Shown here one piece after another: positions 1-8,117 of a stretch of 64,000 nucleotides of DNA (position 1 is the first letter of the stretch; every line of letters starts with the position of its first letter). The DNA comes from Micromonospora rifamycinica (GTDB taxonomy: Bacteria > Actinomycetota > Actinomycetes > Mycobacteriales > Micromonosporaceae), in NCBI RefSeq assembly GCF_900090265.1, contig NZ_LT607752.1, forward strand, positions 2,356,001-2,420,000. The letters are read 5' to 3'. Below the pieces are notes generated by a model. The model was not told the origin of the DNA. It saw only the letters and a list, made by a program, of their open reading frames with translations, and ran no database searches. A program made the translations under genes and the position numbers.

Positions 1-534
1 GCGGAGGATCCGCACCGCCTCGCCGATCGACTGGGCGCCGGCCGCGCAGGCGGTCCCGATCGACGAGGTGTAGCCCCGGATGCCGTACCGGATGGCGATC
101 CGGGCCGCGCCCATGTTGGGCAGCGTCCCGGGCAGCATGTACGGGCTGACCCCGAACCGGCCCCGCTCAGCCCGCGCGAGCACCTGGTCGGCCAGCGTGG
201 ACAGCCCGCCGACGCCGGAGACGATCACGGCGACCCGGTACGGGTCGACGTCCCGGCCCACCTCGATACCGGCGTCGGCCAGCGCGTCCCCGGCCGCCCG
301 CAGGGCCATCACGATCGAGCGGTCCGCCACCCGGGACTCGGGGCCGGGCAGCACGCTCGCCGGGTCGATGGCCGGGCTGAACGCCGCGACGTCGACGACG
401 CCGTGCACGGGGTGCCCCTCGGCGGGTCGGGTCAGGCCGGACCGGCCCTCGCAGACCGCGTCGAACACCTCGGCGGCCCGGGAGCCGACGGGGCTCACCA
501 GCCCGATCCCGGTCACCGTCACGCCGGCGGGCAC
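1..534 (-). CDS. beta-ketoacyl-ACP synthase, KAS II type (partial, C-terminus beyond window)
   Basis: Condensing enzyme that joins an acyl chain to a malonyl-ACP-derived unit. The visible 178 residues are the N-terminal half of a thiolase-fold ketosynthase: it opens with VTVTGIGLVSPVG and reaches the active-site cysteine at about residue 163 in SIGTACAAGAQ. The two catalytic histidines would lie outside the window. GTG at 534 is chosen because a GGGAGGG ribosome site sits 6 bases upstream. It follows the acyl carrier protein by about 100 bases on the same strand, so both probably work together in a fatty-acid-like or polyketide pathway that continues to the left. Primary metabolism cannot be excluded, but the neighbouring P450 favours a specialised pathway. 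Confidence 0.9.
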   Translation of the reverse strand, partial: MPAGVTVTGIGLVSPVGSRAAEVFDAVCEGRSGLTRPAEGHPVHGVVDVAAFSPAIDPASVLPGPESRVADRSIVMALRAAGDALADAGIEVGRDVDPYRVAVIVSGVGGLSTLADQVLARAERGRFGVSPYMLPGTLPNMGAARIAIRYGIRGYTSSIGTACAAGAQSIGEAVRILR

Positions 535-631
535 GGGTGTCCCTCCCGTCCGGTCCCGTCGACCCGCCGCACCGGCGAGCCACGCCGGTGACCCACCGGG
601 CGGACGACGCGGGAGGACGTGGCGGGCATGC

Positions 632-892
632 TCAGTGCGCCGAGGCGGGCTGGATCCGCAGTGACACCGTGCGGCAGAACTCGCCGACGGTCATCATGGA
701 CAGCGCCTCCGCCTCGTCGTCGTCGAAGGTCACCCCGAACCGGTCCTCCACCCGCACCGCCAACTCGGCGAGGCCGAGCGAGTCCACGTCGAGACCGGCC
801 GGACCGAACACGGTGTCGTCGTCGGCGTCGGAGATGTCGTACTTCATCTCGGTCAGCGCGGCGAAGAGGAACGCGCGGATCTCATCGGTCAT
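632..892 (-). CDS. acyl carrier protein
   Basis: An 86-residue stand-alone carrier protein that holds an acyl chain on a phosphopantetheine arm. The attachment serine is S38 in DVDSLGLAEL, the classic D-S-L motif, on an acidic four-helix-type sequence. The ATG has an AAAGGAA ribosome site about 8 bases upstream. It lies between a ketosynthase and a cytochrome P450 on the same strand, so it likely presents an acyl intermediate to one or both. The 170 bases between it and the P450 contain no other gene. Confidence 0.93.
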   Translation of the reverse strand: MTDEIRAFLFAALTEMKYDISDADDDTVFGPAGLDVDSLGLAELAVRVEDRFGVTFDDDEAEALSMMTVGEFCRTVSLRIQPASAH

Positions 893-1062
893 GTCCGTTG
901 TTTCCTTTCCGGAGATCGGCGTCGGCGGACCCGGCGGCCGGTGGGGACGCGGAAGGCGTGGCGGTGGCCGGGGACGCGGCCGGGAACCAGGGGCGACGTC
1001 GGTGTGAACCGTCGCCGGCTGGCCACCGGAGCAGCCGCTCCGTCGGAATTGACCTTACTCAA

Positions 1063-2346
1063 TCAAGACGGTTCCGCAAGGTCCACCCGGACGGTGCGGA
1101 CCGACCGATCGGTGTGCGGGGCGACCACGTGCACGGGCAGCCGGTCGTGGCCCCGCAGCATGAGTTCACGCCGCTCGCCGGGGGCCTCGGCGAGCGTCAG
1201 CCCGGGGAACCGGTCCAGCAGCCGGGGCAGGACGAGCCGGCCCTCCGCCCGGCCGAGCGCGGCACCGAGGCAGTAGTGCGGCCCGCCGCTGAACGCCAGG
1301 TGCCGGTTGTCCCGGCGGGACGGGTCGAAGGAGTCCGGCGCGGTGAACCGGCGCGGATCGCGGTTGGCCGCCCCGGTCAGTACCAGCACCGACCGTCCCT
1401 TGGCGACGGTCACCCCGGCGATCTCGGTGTCCTCGGCGGCGTAGCGGACCGCGAAGTGCACCGGTGGCTCGTACCGCAGGATCTCCTCCACGTAGGCCGG
1501 TGCCAGCGACGGGTCGGCGCGCAGCGCGGCGAGGGCGGCGGGCCGCGCGGTGAGCAGGGCCAGCCCGTTGCCGAACAGGTTCGCCGTGGTCCGGAACCCG
1601 GCGTTGTACATGACGATGAGGTTGGCCGACAGCTCGGCCTCGGTCAGCTGGTCGGGCTGCTCGTCGCGGATCCGGACGAGGGCCGAGACGAGGTCGTCGC
1701 GGGGTTCCGCCCGCCGGGCGGCCACCAGGGCGGCGAAGTAGCCGGTCAGCTCCTCGGCGGCGGCGTTGGCGGCCCGGATCTCCCGGAACGAGCGCGGCCC
1801 GATCTCCAGCACGGCGTCGAACGCCCGGACCCGGGACGGGAACCAGTCCCGGTCGCGCTGCGGCACTCCGAGCAGCTCGCCGACGACGGCGCTGGGCAGC
1901 GGCAGGGCGAACGCGGCCATGAAGTCGACCGGCCGACCGTCGGCACCCGCCTCGGCGAGCCCGTCGAGCAGCCCGTCGGCGATCCGCAGGATGGCCGGTT
2001 CCAGCGCGGCGACCCGGCGGGCGGTCAGCGCCTGGCCGAAGAGCTGGCGCAGCCGGGCGTGCTCGTCGGGCGGGGCGTTGAACATGCTGGCCTGGAGGGT
2101 GCGGATCACCGGGTGGTCGCGCCAGCGCAGGCCGGACCGGTCCAGGTGGTCGGCGTCGAGCACCCGGAAGACCGGATCCCGCAGGACCCGGTGGGCGGCG
2201 TCGTAGCCGTGCACCACCGCCGCGTACGGGGCCGTCGGGGGAAGCGCGGCCGCCTCCCCCAGCTCGTGCAGCCGGGCGTAGTACGGGTACGGATCGCGTC
2301 GTACCTCGTCGCCGAGCAGCTCGTCGAGGGAGACGGAGAAACCCAT
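1063..2346 (-). CDS. cytochrome P450
   Basis: A 427-residue soluble bacterial P450 mono-oxygenase. The heme-ligand motif FSGGPHYCLGAALG carries the cysteine ligand at about residue 359, and the K-helix ExxR is in EEILRYEPP. The I-helix reads NAGFRTTAN (residues 248-256): the usual acidic residue before the Thr-Thr pair is replaced by Arg252, which may affect proton delivery. The ATG at 2346 follows GAGGAG by about 7 bases; an in-frame GTG further upstream lacks this support. Being first in the P450-ACP-ketosynthase run, it may oxidise a carrier-bound acyl chain, but the substrate cannot be read from the sequence. Confidence 0.94.
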   Translation of the reverse strand: MGFSVSLDELLGDEVRRDPYPYYARLHELGEAAALPPTAPYAAVVHGYDAAHRVLRDPVFRVLDADHLDRSGLRWRDHPVIRTLQASMFNAPPDEHARLRQLFGQALTARRVAALEPAILRIADGLLDGLAEAGADGRPVDFMAAFALPLPSAVVGELLGVPQRDRDWFPSRVRAFDAVLEIGPRSFREIRAANAAAEELTGYFAALVAARRAEPRDDLVSALVRIRDEQPDQLTEAELSANLIVMYNAGFRTTANLFGNGLALLTARPAALAALRADPSLAPAYVEEILRYEPPVHFAVRYAAEDTEIAGVTVAKGRSVLVLTGAANRDPRRFTAPDSFDPSRRDNRHLAFSGGPHYCLGAALGRAEGRLVLPRLLDRFPGLTLAEAPGERRELMLRGHDRLPVHVVAPHTDRSVRTVRVDLAEPS

Positions 2347-2516
2347 GGCGCTCCTCGGACGACGTGCACGGGCGGAGGATGCGCAGACCATAGACGCATC
2401 GGCGGCGACGTGTCCACGACCGGGCCGGCCGACGGCACCGGGCGCACCGGGCCGGTCGTCGGCCGCCGTGACGAACCGGCAGGTCAGCCGCCCCGCCGGG
2501 TGGCACGGTGGAATCC

Positions 2517-2561
2517 GGTGTGACAGTTACGGCGGAGGCGGACAGGTAGGGGGTGTGACAG
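2517..2561 (+). repeat. direct repeat ggtgtgacag, two copies in the sigma-factor promoter region
   Basis: The 10-base sequence GGTGTGACAG occurs at 2517-2526 and again at 2552-2561, 35 bases apart, just upstream of the ECF sigma gene. ECF genes are often self-regulated, so the repeats could be promoter or regulator sites. Only the repeat is seen; the role is inferred. The rest of 2347-2577 shows no gene. Confidence 0.4.
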
Positions 2562-2577
2562 CGATCGAGAGGCAGAC

Positions 2578-3123
2578 ATGAGCAGTGGTGACGACGGTGC
2601 CCGGGAGCAGCGGTTCCGTCGCGTGCACGCCGCGACGTACCCCGACCTGCTGCGGTTCGTCCAGCGGCGGGTTCCGCCCAGCGAGGCCGAGGACGTCGTG
2701 TCGACGGTCTTCCTCACCGCCTGGCGTCGACTCGACGACATGCCCGAGGACGCCCGGCCCTGGTTGTTCGCGGTGGCCCGCCGGACGATGGCGAACCAGA
2801 CGCGCAGCTGGCTGCGGCGGCAGGCGCTGGACGTACGGCTGGTGACCCAGGACGAGCCCGCGTACGGCGACGGCACCGTCGACGCCGCTGCCCGGATCGA
2901 CCTCGATCGGGCCTGGCGGAGTCTGCGGCCCGACGACCGGGAGGTGCTGGCGCTGGTGGCGTTCGACGGACTGACCGCCGGACAGGCAGCCACCGTGCTG
3001 GGGTGTCGCCGCTCGACGTTCGCCATGCGGCTGAGCCGGGCCCGGGAACGCCTCCGCGCCGCGCTCGAACCCGCCGCCGTCCGCCCGCACGCCCTCACCG
3101 TTCTCAAGGAGCAGCAGTCATGA
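2578..3123 (+). CDS. ECF-type RNA polymerase sigma factor
   Basis: A 181-residue group 4 sigma factor. Region 2 (about residues 15-80) contains YPDLLRFVQRRV and the core-binding stretch AEDVVSTVFLTAWRRLDD. Region 4 (about 115-165) has the helix-turn-helix LVAFDGLTAGQAATVLGCR followed by SRARERLR, which would contact the -35 box. There is no extra C-terminal domain. The stop codon overlaps the start of the next gene as ATGA, so the two are translationally coupled; the partner is a membrane protein that may hold this sigma factor inactive. Confidence 0.93.
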   Translation: MSSGDDGAREQRFRRVHAATYPDLLRFVQRRVPPSEAEDVVSTVFLTAWRRLDDMPEDARPWLFAVARRTMANQTRSWLRRQALDVRLVTQDEPAYGDGTVDAAARIDLDRAWRSLRPDDREVLALVAFDGLTAGQAATVLGCRRSTFAMRLSRARERLRAALEPAAVRPHALTVLKEQQS

Positions 3124-3881
3124 AGGATCTGGAACAGCTCGCCGTGCTCGACCCGGCCGGTGGACACGAGCCGACTCCGGCCGAGTGGGCGCGGGCGAAC
3201 GCGCTCGTCGACCGGATCGTCGAGGGCGGGACGACCGCCCACACCACGCCGGCCCGCCGGCCGACGACCCGGCGGTGGGCGGTCGGCCTGGTCGCCGCCG
3301 GGGCGGCTGCGGTGGTCGGGGCGGTCACGCTCCCGTCGCTGCTGCCGGGATCCATGGACCGGGCCCTCGCCTCCTGGACCCCGGTGCCCGGTTCGCTCAC
3401 CGGCGAGCAGGTCATGCCGCAGGCCCGTCGGTGCGCCGAGAGCGGGGTGGGCAGCGACCCGTCGGCGCCGGTCAGCCCGTCCGACGTGCTCCTGGCCGAA
3501 CAGCGCGGGGTGGCCACCCTGCTGATTCAGCGGCGTGGCGCGGGTGTGATCGAGTGCATGAGCGTGGACGGGGATCGGCCCGCCGCGATGGCGTTGACGG
3601 ACGGTCCCCTGCCGCCGCCCGCCGCCGGCACCGTCAACGTGGAGACGCGCAGTTCGGTCGGTGACGGTGATGACCAGTACTCGAACGTCGTCGGCCTGGT
3701 CGGTCCGTCGGTGACCGGCGTCGACCTGGTCCTCGCCGACGGCAGGACCGTCCGGACCAGCACCAGGGGTGGCTGGTGGGCCGCGTGGTGGCCGGGCCCG
3801 GAGGGTGGCGAGATCGGCAGCATCACCGTGCTGGTGCACCACACCGCCGGCACGTCCACCCACCGGATCGAGGATCTGTGA
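3120..3881 (+). CDS. membrane protein coupled to ECF sigma factor (CU044_5270-like, putative anti-sigma)
   Basis: A 253-residue protein with a cytoplasmic N-terminus of about 55 residues, one membrane helix (WAVGLVAAGAAAVVGAVTL) and an extracytoplasmic domain rich in beta-type segments. The layout matches proteins found beside ECF sigma factors in actinomycetes. I see no HxxxCxxC zinc anti-sigma motif, so any sigma binding would use another mode. The ATG overlaps the sigma stop (ATGA) and has AAGGAG upstream. Its role as sensor or anti-sigma factor is inferred from gene order. Confidence 0.75.
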   Translation: MKDLEQLAVLDPAGGHEPTPAEWARANALVDRIVEGGTTAHTTPARRPTTRRWAVGLVAAGAAAVVGAVTLPSLLPGSMDRALASWTPVPGSLTGEQVMPQARRCAESGVGSDPSAPVSPSDVLLAEQRGVATLLIQRRGAGVIECMSVDGDRPAAMALTDGPLPPPAAGTVNVETRSSVGDGDDQYSNVVGLVGPSVTGVDLVLADGRTVRTSTRGGWWAAWWPGPEGGEIGSITVLVHHTAGTSTHRIEDL

Positions 3882-3994
3882 CCGGCCGGCCCCGGCCGGT
3901 CAGGAATCGAGAAGCCAACGCTGTCACCTGGTCATAGCCTGTATCCGGTGGCCGGCAGGACGCCGCGCCTCGTCCACCCAGTGAGGGAGCACGC

Positions 3995-4477
3995 GTGTCC
4001 ACGAAGAGTTCGACCACCGCGTCCGGCGGCGACACCGCCGAGTCGACCACCGGAACCGACGGGTTCAGCGCCGAGGAGCGCGCCGCGATGCGGGAACGCG
4101 CCGCCGAGTTGCGCGCCGAGGGGAAGAAGGGAGCCAAGAAGGCCGACGGGATGCAGGCGGTGCTGGACCGGATCGCCCAGATGGCCCCGGCGGACCGGGT
4201 GCTCGCCGAACGGGTGCACCTGACGGTCACCGCGGCCGCCCCGCAGCTGTCCCCGAAGACCTGGTACGGGATGCCGGCGTACGCGAACGAGGACGGCAAG
4301 GTCGTCGTCTTCTTCCAGGACGCCGGCAAGTTCAACTACCGGTACTCGACCCTGGGTTTCCAGGAGGCGGCCCACCTCGACGACGGCGACCTGTGGCCGG
4401 TGTCGTACGCGCTGCGCGCCTGGAGCCCGGCGGTGGAGAAGCGGGTCCGCGAGCTGGTGACGGCAGCGGTCTCCTGA
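3995..4477 (+). CDS. DUF1801 domain protein
   Basis: A 160-residue cytoplasmic protein. The first 45 residues are charged and low in complexity; then MQAVLDRIAQMAPADRVLAERVH and TWYGMPAYANEDGKVVVFFQDAGKF match the DUF1801/YdhG fold, sometimes called an iron-chaperone-like fold. Its biochemical role is not established. GTG at 3995 follows GAGGGAGC at good spacing. A strong hairpin lies just downstream, so it is probably a single-gene unit. Confidence 0.8.
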   Translation: MSTKSSTTASGGDTAESTTGTDGFSAEERAAMRERAAELRAEGKKGAKKADGMQAVLDRIAQMAPADRVLAERVHLTVTAAAPQLSPKTWYGMPAYANEDGKVVVFFQDAGKFNYRYSTLGFQEAAHLDDGDLWPVSYALRAWSPAVEKRVRELVTAAVS

Positions 4478-4497
4478 CCGGCGGGCGCCCGGGCGGC

Positions 4498-4531
4498 GGG
4501 CGCCCGCCCCGGGGCGGCGGGGCGGGCGCCC
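4498..4531 (+). terminator. GC-rich intrinsic terminator hairpin
   Basis: A perfect 14-base inverted repeat (4498-4511 and 4518-4531) with a 6-base loop follows the DUF1801 gene. There is no T-run, as is common in actinomycetes. Confidence 0.75.
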
Positions 4532-4568
4532 GGGGTGTCAGCGCCGTGTCGACGGGTATCCGGCGGCA

Positions 4569-5015
4569 ATGACGCCGACCAGCAGAGCCCTGATCGCCGG
4601 CGCGGCCGGTGCGTCCGCCCTCAACGCCGTCACCTACCTCGACATGGCGATCCGGGCCCGACCGGCCAGCAGCGCCGCCGAGGACAGCGCCGGCCGGCTG
4701 GCCGAACTGGCCCACGTCGACCTCGGCGACCAGCGGACCGCCACCAACCGGCGGTCCGGGCTCGGGCCGCTGCTCGGCTACGCCACCTCGGTGGCCGCCG
4801 CGGCCGGTTATGCGGCGGCGGGTGGCCGCCAGCTGCCGCTGGGCGTGTCCGTCCTGGCGCTGACCGGCCTGGCGATGATCGGATCCAACGGCCCGCTGAC
4901 CGTCCTGCGGGTCACCGATCCACGGACCTGGTCGGCCACCGACTGGATCACCGATCTGGTCCCGCACCTGGCGTACGGTGCGGTCACCGCCGTCACCCTG
5001 CGCGCCCTGCGCTGA
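4569..5015 (+). CDS. small integral membrane protein of unknown function
   Basis: A 148-residue protein with about four hydrophobic segments: ALIAGAAGASALNAV, LLGYATSVAAAAGYAAAG, GVSVLALTGLAMIG and HLAYGAVTAVTLRAL. A short polar loop after the first segment (AHVDLGDQRTATNRRSG) is probably exposed. I do not recognise a named family. It stands alone between a terminator and the catalase gene; the catalase promoter lies in the roughly 100 bases that follow. Confidence 0.7.
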   Translation: MTPTSRALIAGAAGASALNAVTYLDMAIRARPASSAAEDSAGRLAELAHVDLGDQRTATNRRSGLGPLLGYATSVAAAAGYAAAGGRQLPLGVSVLALTGLAMIGSNGPLTVLRVTDPRTWSATDWITDLVPHLAYGAVTAVTLRALR

Positions 5016-5112
5016 TCTCACCGTAGGTAGCGACCATCGGCGTGTTTTGCTCCGGGTTGCCCGGGTAGGGGAAGAACACCCGTTCCCCGCTCCACGAAGA
5101 GGTGCCACCCAG

Positions 5113-7371
5113 ATGGAATCCCGCAAGCCGACCGAGGTCGTCAAGGACGTGGTGGACGCCGCAGCCGAGAAGGTCTCCCACCTGATGGCCCCCGAGGTGC
5201 CCGGCGCACCGGGCAGCGCGCCGCCCACCGTCGACGAGCCCACCACCCCGCACGACCCGCTGCCGCCCAAGCGGGAGCAGGGCGCACCCGAGACGCGCAC
5301 CCCGACCGGTGCGGTCACCGGGGCGCCGGCCGTCGCCAACGGCCAGCAGGGCGCGTTCCTGACCACCTCGCAGGGGGCCAGGCTGCGCGACACCGACCAC
5401 TCGCTGAAGGCCGGGGCGCGCGGCCCGACGCTGCTCCAGGACCACCACTTCCGCGAGAAGATCACCCACTTCGACCACGAGCGCATCCCCGAGCGGGTGG
5501 TGCACGCCCGGGGCGCGGGCGCGCACGGTGTCTTCACCGGGTACGGCGCGCAGGAGGTCACCCGGGCCGGTTTCCTGCGCAAGGGGAAGGAGACGCCGGT
5601 GTTCGTCCGGTTCTCCACCGTGCTGGGCTCCCGGGGTTCGGCCGACACGGTGCGGGACACCCGGGGCTTCGCCACCAAGTTCTACACCGATGAGGGCACC
5701 TTCGACCTGGTCGGCAACAACATGCCGGTCTTCTTCATCCAGGACGCGATCAAGTTCCCGGACATCATCCACGCCGGCAAGCCGCATCCGGACCGGGAGA
5801 TCCCGCAGGCGCAGAGCGCCCACGACACCTTCTGGGACTTCGTCTCGCTGCACACCGAGGCGCAGCACCACACGATGTGGAACATGTCCGACCGGGGCAT
5901 CCCGCGCTCGTACCGGACCATGGAGGGTTTCGGGGTGCACACCTTCCGGCTGGTGAACGAGGCCGGGGCGACGGTGCTGGCCAAGTTCCACTGGAAGCCG
6001 AAGCTGGGCGTGCACTCGCTGGAGTGGGAGGAGGCGCAGCTGCTCGCCGGCATGGACCCCGACTTCCACCGGCGTGACCTCTACGACGCCATCGAGGCCG
6101 GCGCGTACCCGGAGTGGGAGCTCGGCCTCCAGGTCTTCCCGGACACCCCGGAGGAGACCTTCGCCGGCATCGATCTGCTCGACCCCACCAAGATCGTCCC
6201 GGAGGAGCTGGCCCCGGTGCAGCCGGTCGGGAAGCTGGTGCTCAACCGGACGCCGACGAACTTCTTCGCCGAGACCGAGCAGGTCGCCTTCCACCTCGGT
6301 CACCTGGTACCGGGCATCGACGTCACCAACGACCCGCTGCTGCAGGGCCGGCTCTTCTCGTACGTCGACACCCAGCTCACCCGGCTGGGCGGGCCGAACT
6401 TCGCGCAGATCCCGATCAACCGGCCGCACGCGCCGGTCAACGACATGCTCCGCGACGGGTTCCACCAGCACGCGGTGCACGCCGGGGTCGCGCCCTACCG
6501 GCCGAACTCGCTCGACGGGGGCAACCCGTTCCCGGCCGGGGACGCCGAGAACGCGTTCCTCGACGTGCCGGTGACCGTGGCCGAGGCCCCGAAGGTCCGG
6601 GCCAACCCGGCCTCCTTCGACGACCACTTCAGCCAGGCCCGGCTGTTCTGGCTGAGCATGTCGCCGGTGGAGCGGGAACACATCGTCCGGGCCTACACCT
6701 TCGAGCTGGGCAAGTGCTACCACCAGGCGATCCGGGAACGGCAGCTGCAGTGCCTGGCCAACATCGACCCGGTGCTCTGCGCCGAGGTGGCCACCGGTCT
6801 GGGGCTGCCGACGCCGGAGCCGACCGTGCCGCTGGCCGACGTCACGCCCAGCCCGGCGTTGTCCCAGGTCGGCCGCACCTGGCCGGCCGACGGCCGGACG
6901 GTCGGCATCGTGGTCGACGCCGGAGCCGACGCGGACGGCGTATCGCGGGTGTGCCGGGAGGTGTCCGCCGCCGGCATGGTGCCGCTGGTGATCGCCGCGC
7001 ACGGCGGCACGGTGGACGGCCTGACCGTGCAGCGGACCTTCGCCACCGGCCGCTCGGTCGAACTGGACCTGTTGCTGCTGGCCGGGGCGCCCGCTCCCGC
7101 GCCGGACGCGCGGCCGGCCCGGGACGCCAAGGCCGGCGCGGCGGACGCCACCGTCGTGGATCCCCGGGTGCTGCTGCTGGTGCAGGAGTGCTGGCGGCAC
7201 GCCAAGGTGATCGGCGCCTGGGGTGACGGCGTGCGGGTGCTGGAGCTGGCCGGTGTGGTCGGCGCTGCGGGCGTGGTGGCCGGTGACTCGCCGGCCGACG
7301 TGCTCGCCGACGCGCAGGCCCTGCTGGCCGCACACCGCGTCTGGGAACGGTTCCCCGCCTCGGTCGCCTGA
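5113..7371 (+). CDS. katE: large-subunit catalase (KatE/HPII type)
   Basis: Heme catalase that converts hydrogen peroxide to water and oxygen. At 752 residues it is the large-subunit class. The catalytic His131 lies in [12 protein letters not shown], the conserved Asn in [10 protein letters not shown] (about 202-203), and the heme tyrosine Y417 in [11 protein letters not shown]. From about residue 600 a flavodoxin-like C-terminal domain typical of HPII follows ([15 protein letters not shown] onward). The N-terminal 75 residues are a variable Pro-rich arm. ATG at 5113 follows GAAGAGG; the open frame extends further upstream but into non-coding sequence. A hairpin just after the stop ends transcription. 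Confidence 0.96.
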   Translation: MESRKPTEVVKDVVDAAAEKVSHLMAPEVPGAPGSAPPTVDEPTTPHDPLPPKREQGAPETRTPTGAVTGAPAVANGQQGAFLTTSQGARLRDTDHSLKAGARGPTLLQDHHFREKITHFDHERIPERVVHARGAGAHGVFTGYGAQEVTRAGFLRKGKETPVFVRFSTVLGSRGSADTVRDTRGFATKFYTDEGTFDLVGNNMPVFFIQDAIKFPDIIHAGKPHPDREIPQAQSAHDTFWDFVSLHTEAQHHTMWNMSDRGIPRSYRTMEGFGVHTFRLVNEAGATVLAKFHWKPKLGVHSLEWEEAQLLAGMDPDFHRRDLYDAIEAGAYPEWELGLQVFPDTPEETFAGIDLLDPTKIVPEELAPVQPVGKLVLNRTPTNFFAETEQVAFHLGHLVPGIDVTNDPLLQGRLFSYVDTQLTRLGGPNFAQIPINRPHAPVNDMLRDGFHQHAVHAGVAPYRPNSLDGGNPFPAGDAENAFLDVPVTVAEAPKVRANPASFDDHFSQARLFWLSMSPVEREHIVRAYTFELGKCYHQAIRERQLQCLANIDPVLCAEVATGLGLPTPEPTVPLADVTPSPALSQVGRTWPADGRTVGIVVDAGADADGVSRVCREVSAAGMVPLVIAAHGGTVDGLTVQRTFATGRSVELDLLLLAGAPAPAPDARPARDAKAGAADATVVDPRVLLLVQECWRHAKVIGAWGDGVRVLELAGVVGAAGVVAGDSPADVLADAQALLAAHRVWERFPASVA

Positions 7372-7386
7372 CCGCGGGCTGTCGAC

Positions 7387-7417
7387 GGGCGTCCACCGCG
7401 GTGCGCGGTGGACACCC
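7387..7417 (+). terminator. terminator hairpin after the catalase gene
   Basis: Arms 7387-7400 and 7404-7417 pair over 14 bases with one G-T wobble and a GTG loop. The GTG at 7408 lies inside the right arm, which argues against that codon as the start of the next gene. Confidence 0.7.
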
Positions 7418-7446
7418 GTCGCGGCCGGTCCGCCGGCCAGTTCGCC

Positions 7447-7526
7447 GGCAGCCCGTACCGTCGGCAGCCAGCTTGTCGGCAGCCCGAGCCGTCGGCAGCC
7501 AGCTTGTCGGCAGCCCGTACCGTCGG
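7447..7526 (+). repeat. 31-base direct repeat, about 2.6 copies
   Basis: Units at 7447-7477 and 7478-7508 differ at only two bases, followed by 18 bases of a third unit. The unit is built on the shorter motif tcggcagcc. The 31-base period is not a multiple of three, so a coding function is unlikely. It lies just before the probable start of the next gene. Confidence 0.85.
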
Positions 7527-7527
7527 T

Positions 7528-7971
7528 GTGGTGGCCGCCGAGAAGGAACTCTCCGCCCGGGGTTTCGTCGTCGTCATCGTCGGCGTCGGCGTGCTGCTCT
7601 GCTGTGGCACCCCCACCGCCGGCTTCTACCTCTCCCACAAGGACGCGAGGGAGGAGCCCGGCATCCGCGCCGCCGCCGACGCCTACCTGTCCGCCGTGGT
7701 CAGGCATGACGACAACGGCGCGTACGACATGTTGTGTGCGGCCGACCGACGCCGCGAGTCGCGGGCGGACTGGCTGGACCGTCCTGCGGCCGGGTACGGG
7801 GTGACCGGGTTCCGGATCACCGACGTGACGGTCAGGCGCCTGAGCGAGGGACCGACCCTGCGGTGGGTGACCGCCGAGGTCACCTATTCGGACCAGGCAC
7901 CCCGGACGGTGGGGCTGAACGTCGAGCGGCAGGACGGCGACTGGAAGGTGTGCAGCCCGGACGTCCGGTGA
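7528..7971 (+). CDS. membrane-anchored protein with NTF2-like extracytoplasmic domain
   Basis: About 147 residues. A short basic start (VVAAEKELSARG) precedes one membrane helix (FVVVIVGVGVLLCCGTP). The outer domain begins AADAYLSAVVRHDDNGAYDMLC and ends in beta-strand-like segments (LRWVTAEVTYSD, VGLNVERQDGDWKVC), resembling DUF4878/NTF2-like stress-envelope proteins. The start is uncertain: GTG at 7528 or 7531 avoids translating the direct repeats and the terminator hairpin, but neither has a clear ribosome site. The function is unknown. Confidence 0.6.
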   Translation: MVAAEKELSARGFVVVIVGVGVLLCCGTPTAGFYLSHKDAREEPGIRAAADAYLSAVVRHDDNGAYDMLCAADRRRESRADWLDRPAAGYGVTGFRITDVTVRRLSEGPTLRWVTAEVTYSDQAPRTVGLNVERQDGDWKVCSPDVR

Positions 7972-8065
7972 CCTGCCCCGGACGGCGGGCGGTACGGCCC
8001 GGGCGAGGGCGGCCCCGGGTACGGTCGGCGGGCGCGTATTGACGTCACATGTCAGACGAATTACG

Positions 8066-8079
8066 TTGACGTTCGTCAA
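8066..8079 (+). promoter_or_regulatory. inverted repeat upstream of the alpha-galactosidase gene
   Basis: TTGACG-TT-CGTCAA is a perfect 6-2-6 inverted repeat about 40 bases before the ATG. A wider pair, cgtattga (near 8035) and tcaatacg (near 8090), frames it. The stretch is AT-richer than its surroundings. This looks like a sugar-responsive repressor site, but no regulator gene is adjacent. Confidence 0.5.
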
Positions 8080-8117
8080 TTCAATACGTGTCCTGCACCC
8101 CGGCGAGGAGCGTGCAC

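Noticed and set aside
2484..3863. 459-residue minus-strand frame opposite the sigma factor and its partner
   Set aside because: A shadow of two well-supported plus-strand genes joined by an ATGA overlap; no family features and no ribosome site.
4993..8079. Very long minus-strand open frame opposite the catalase gene
   Set aside because: It mirrors the catalase coding sequence, as GC-rich third positions leave the opposite frame open. Its product is rich in Arg, Gly, Val and His with no recognisable domain.
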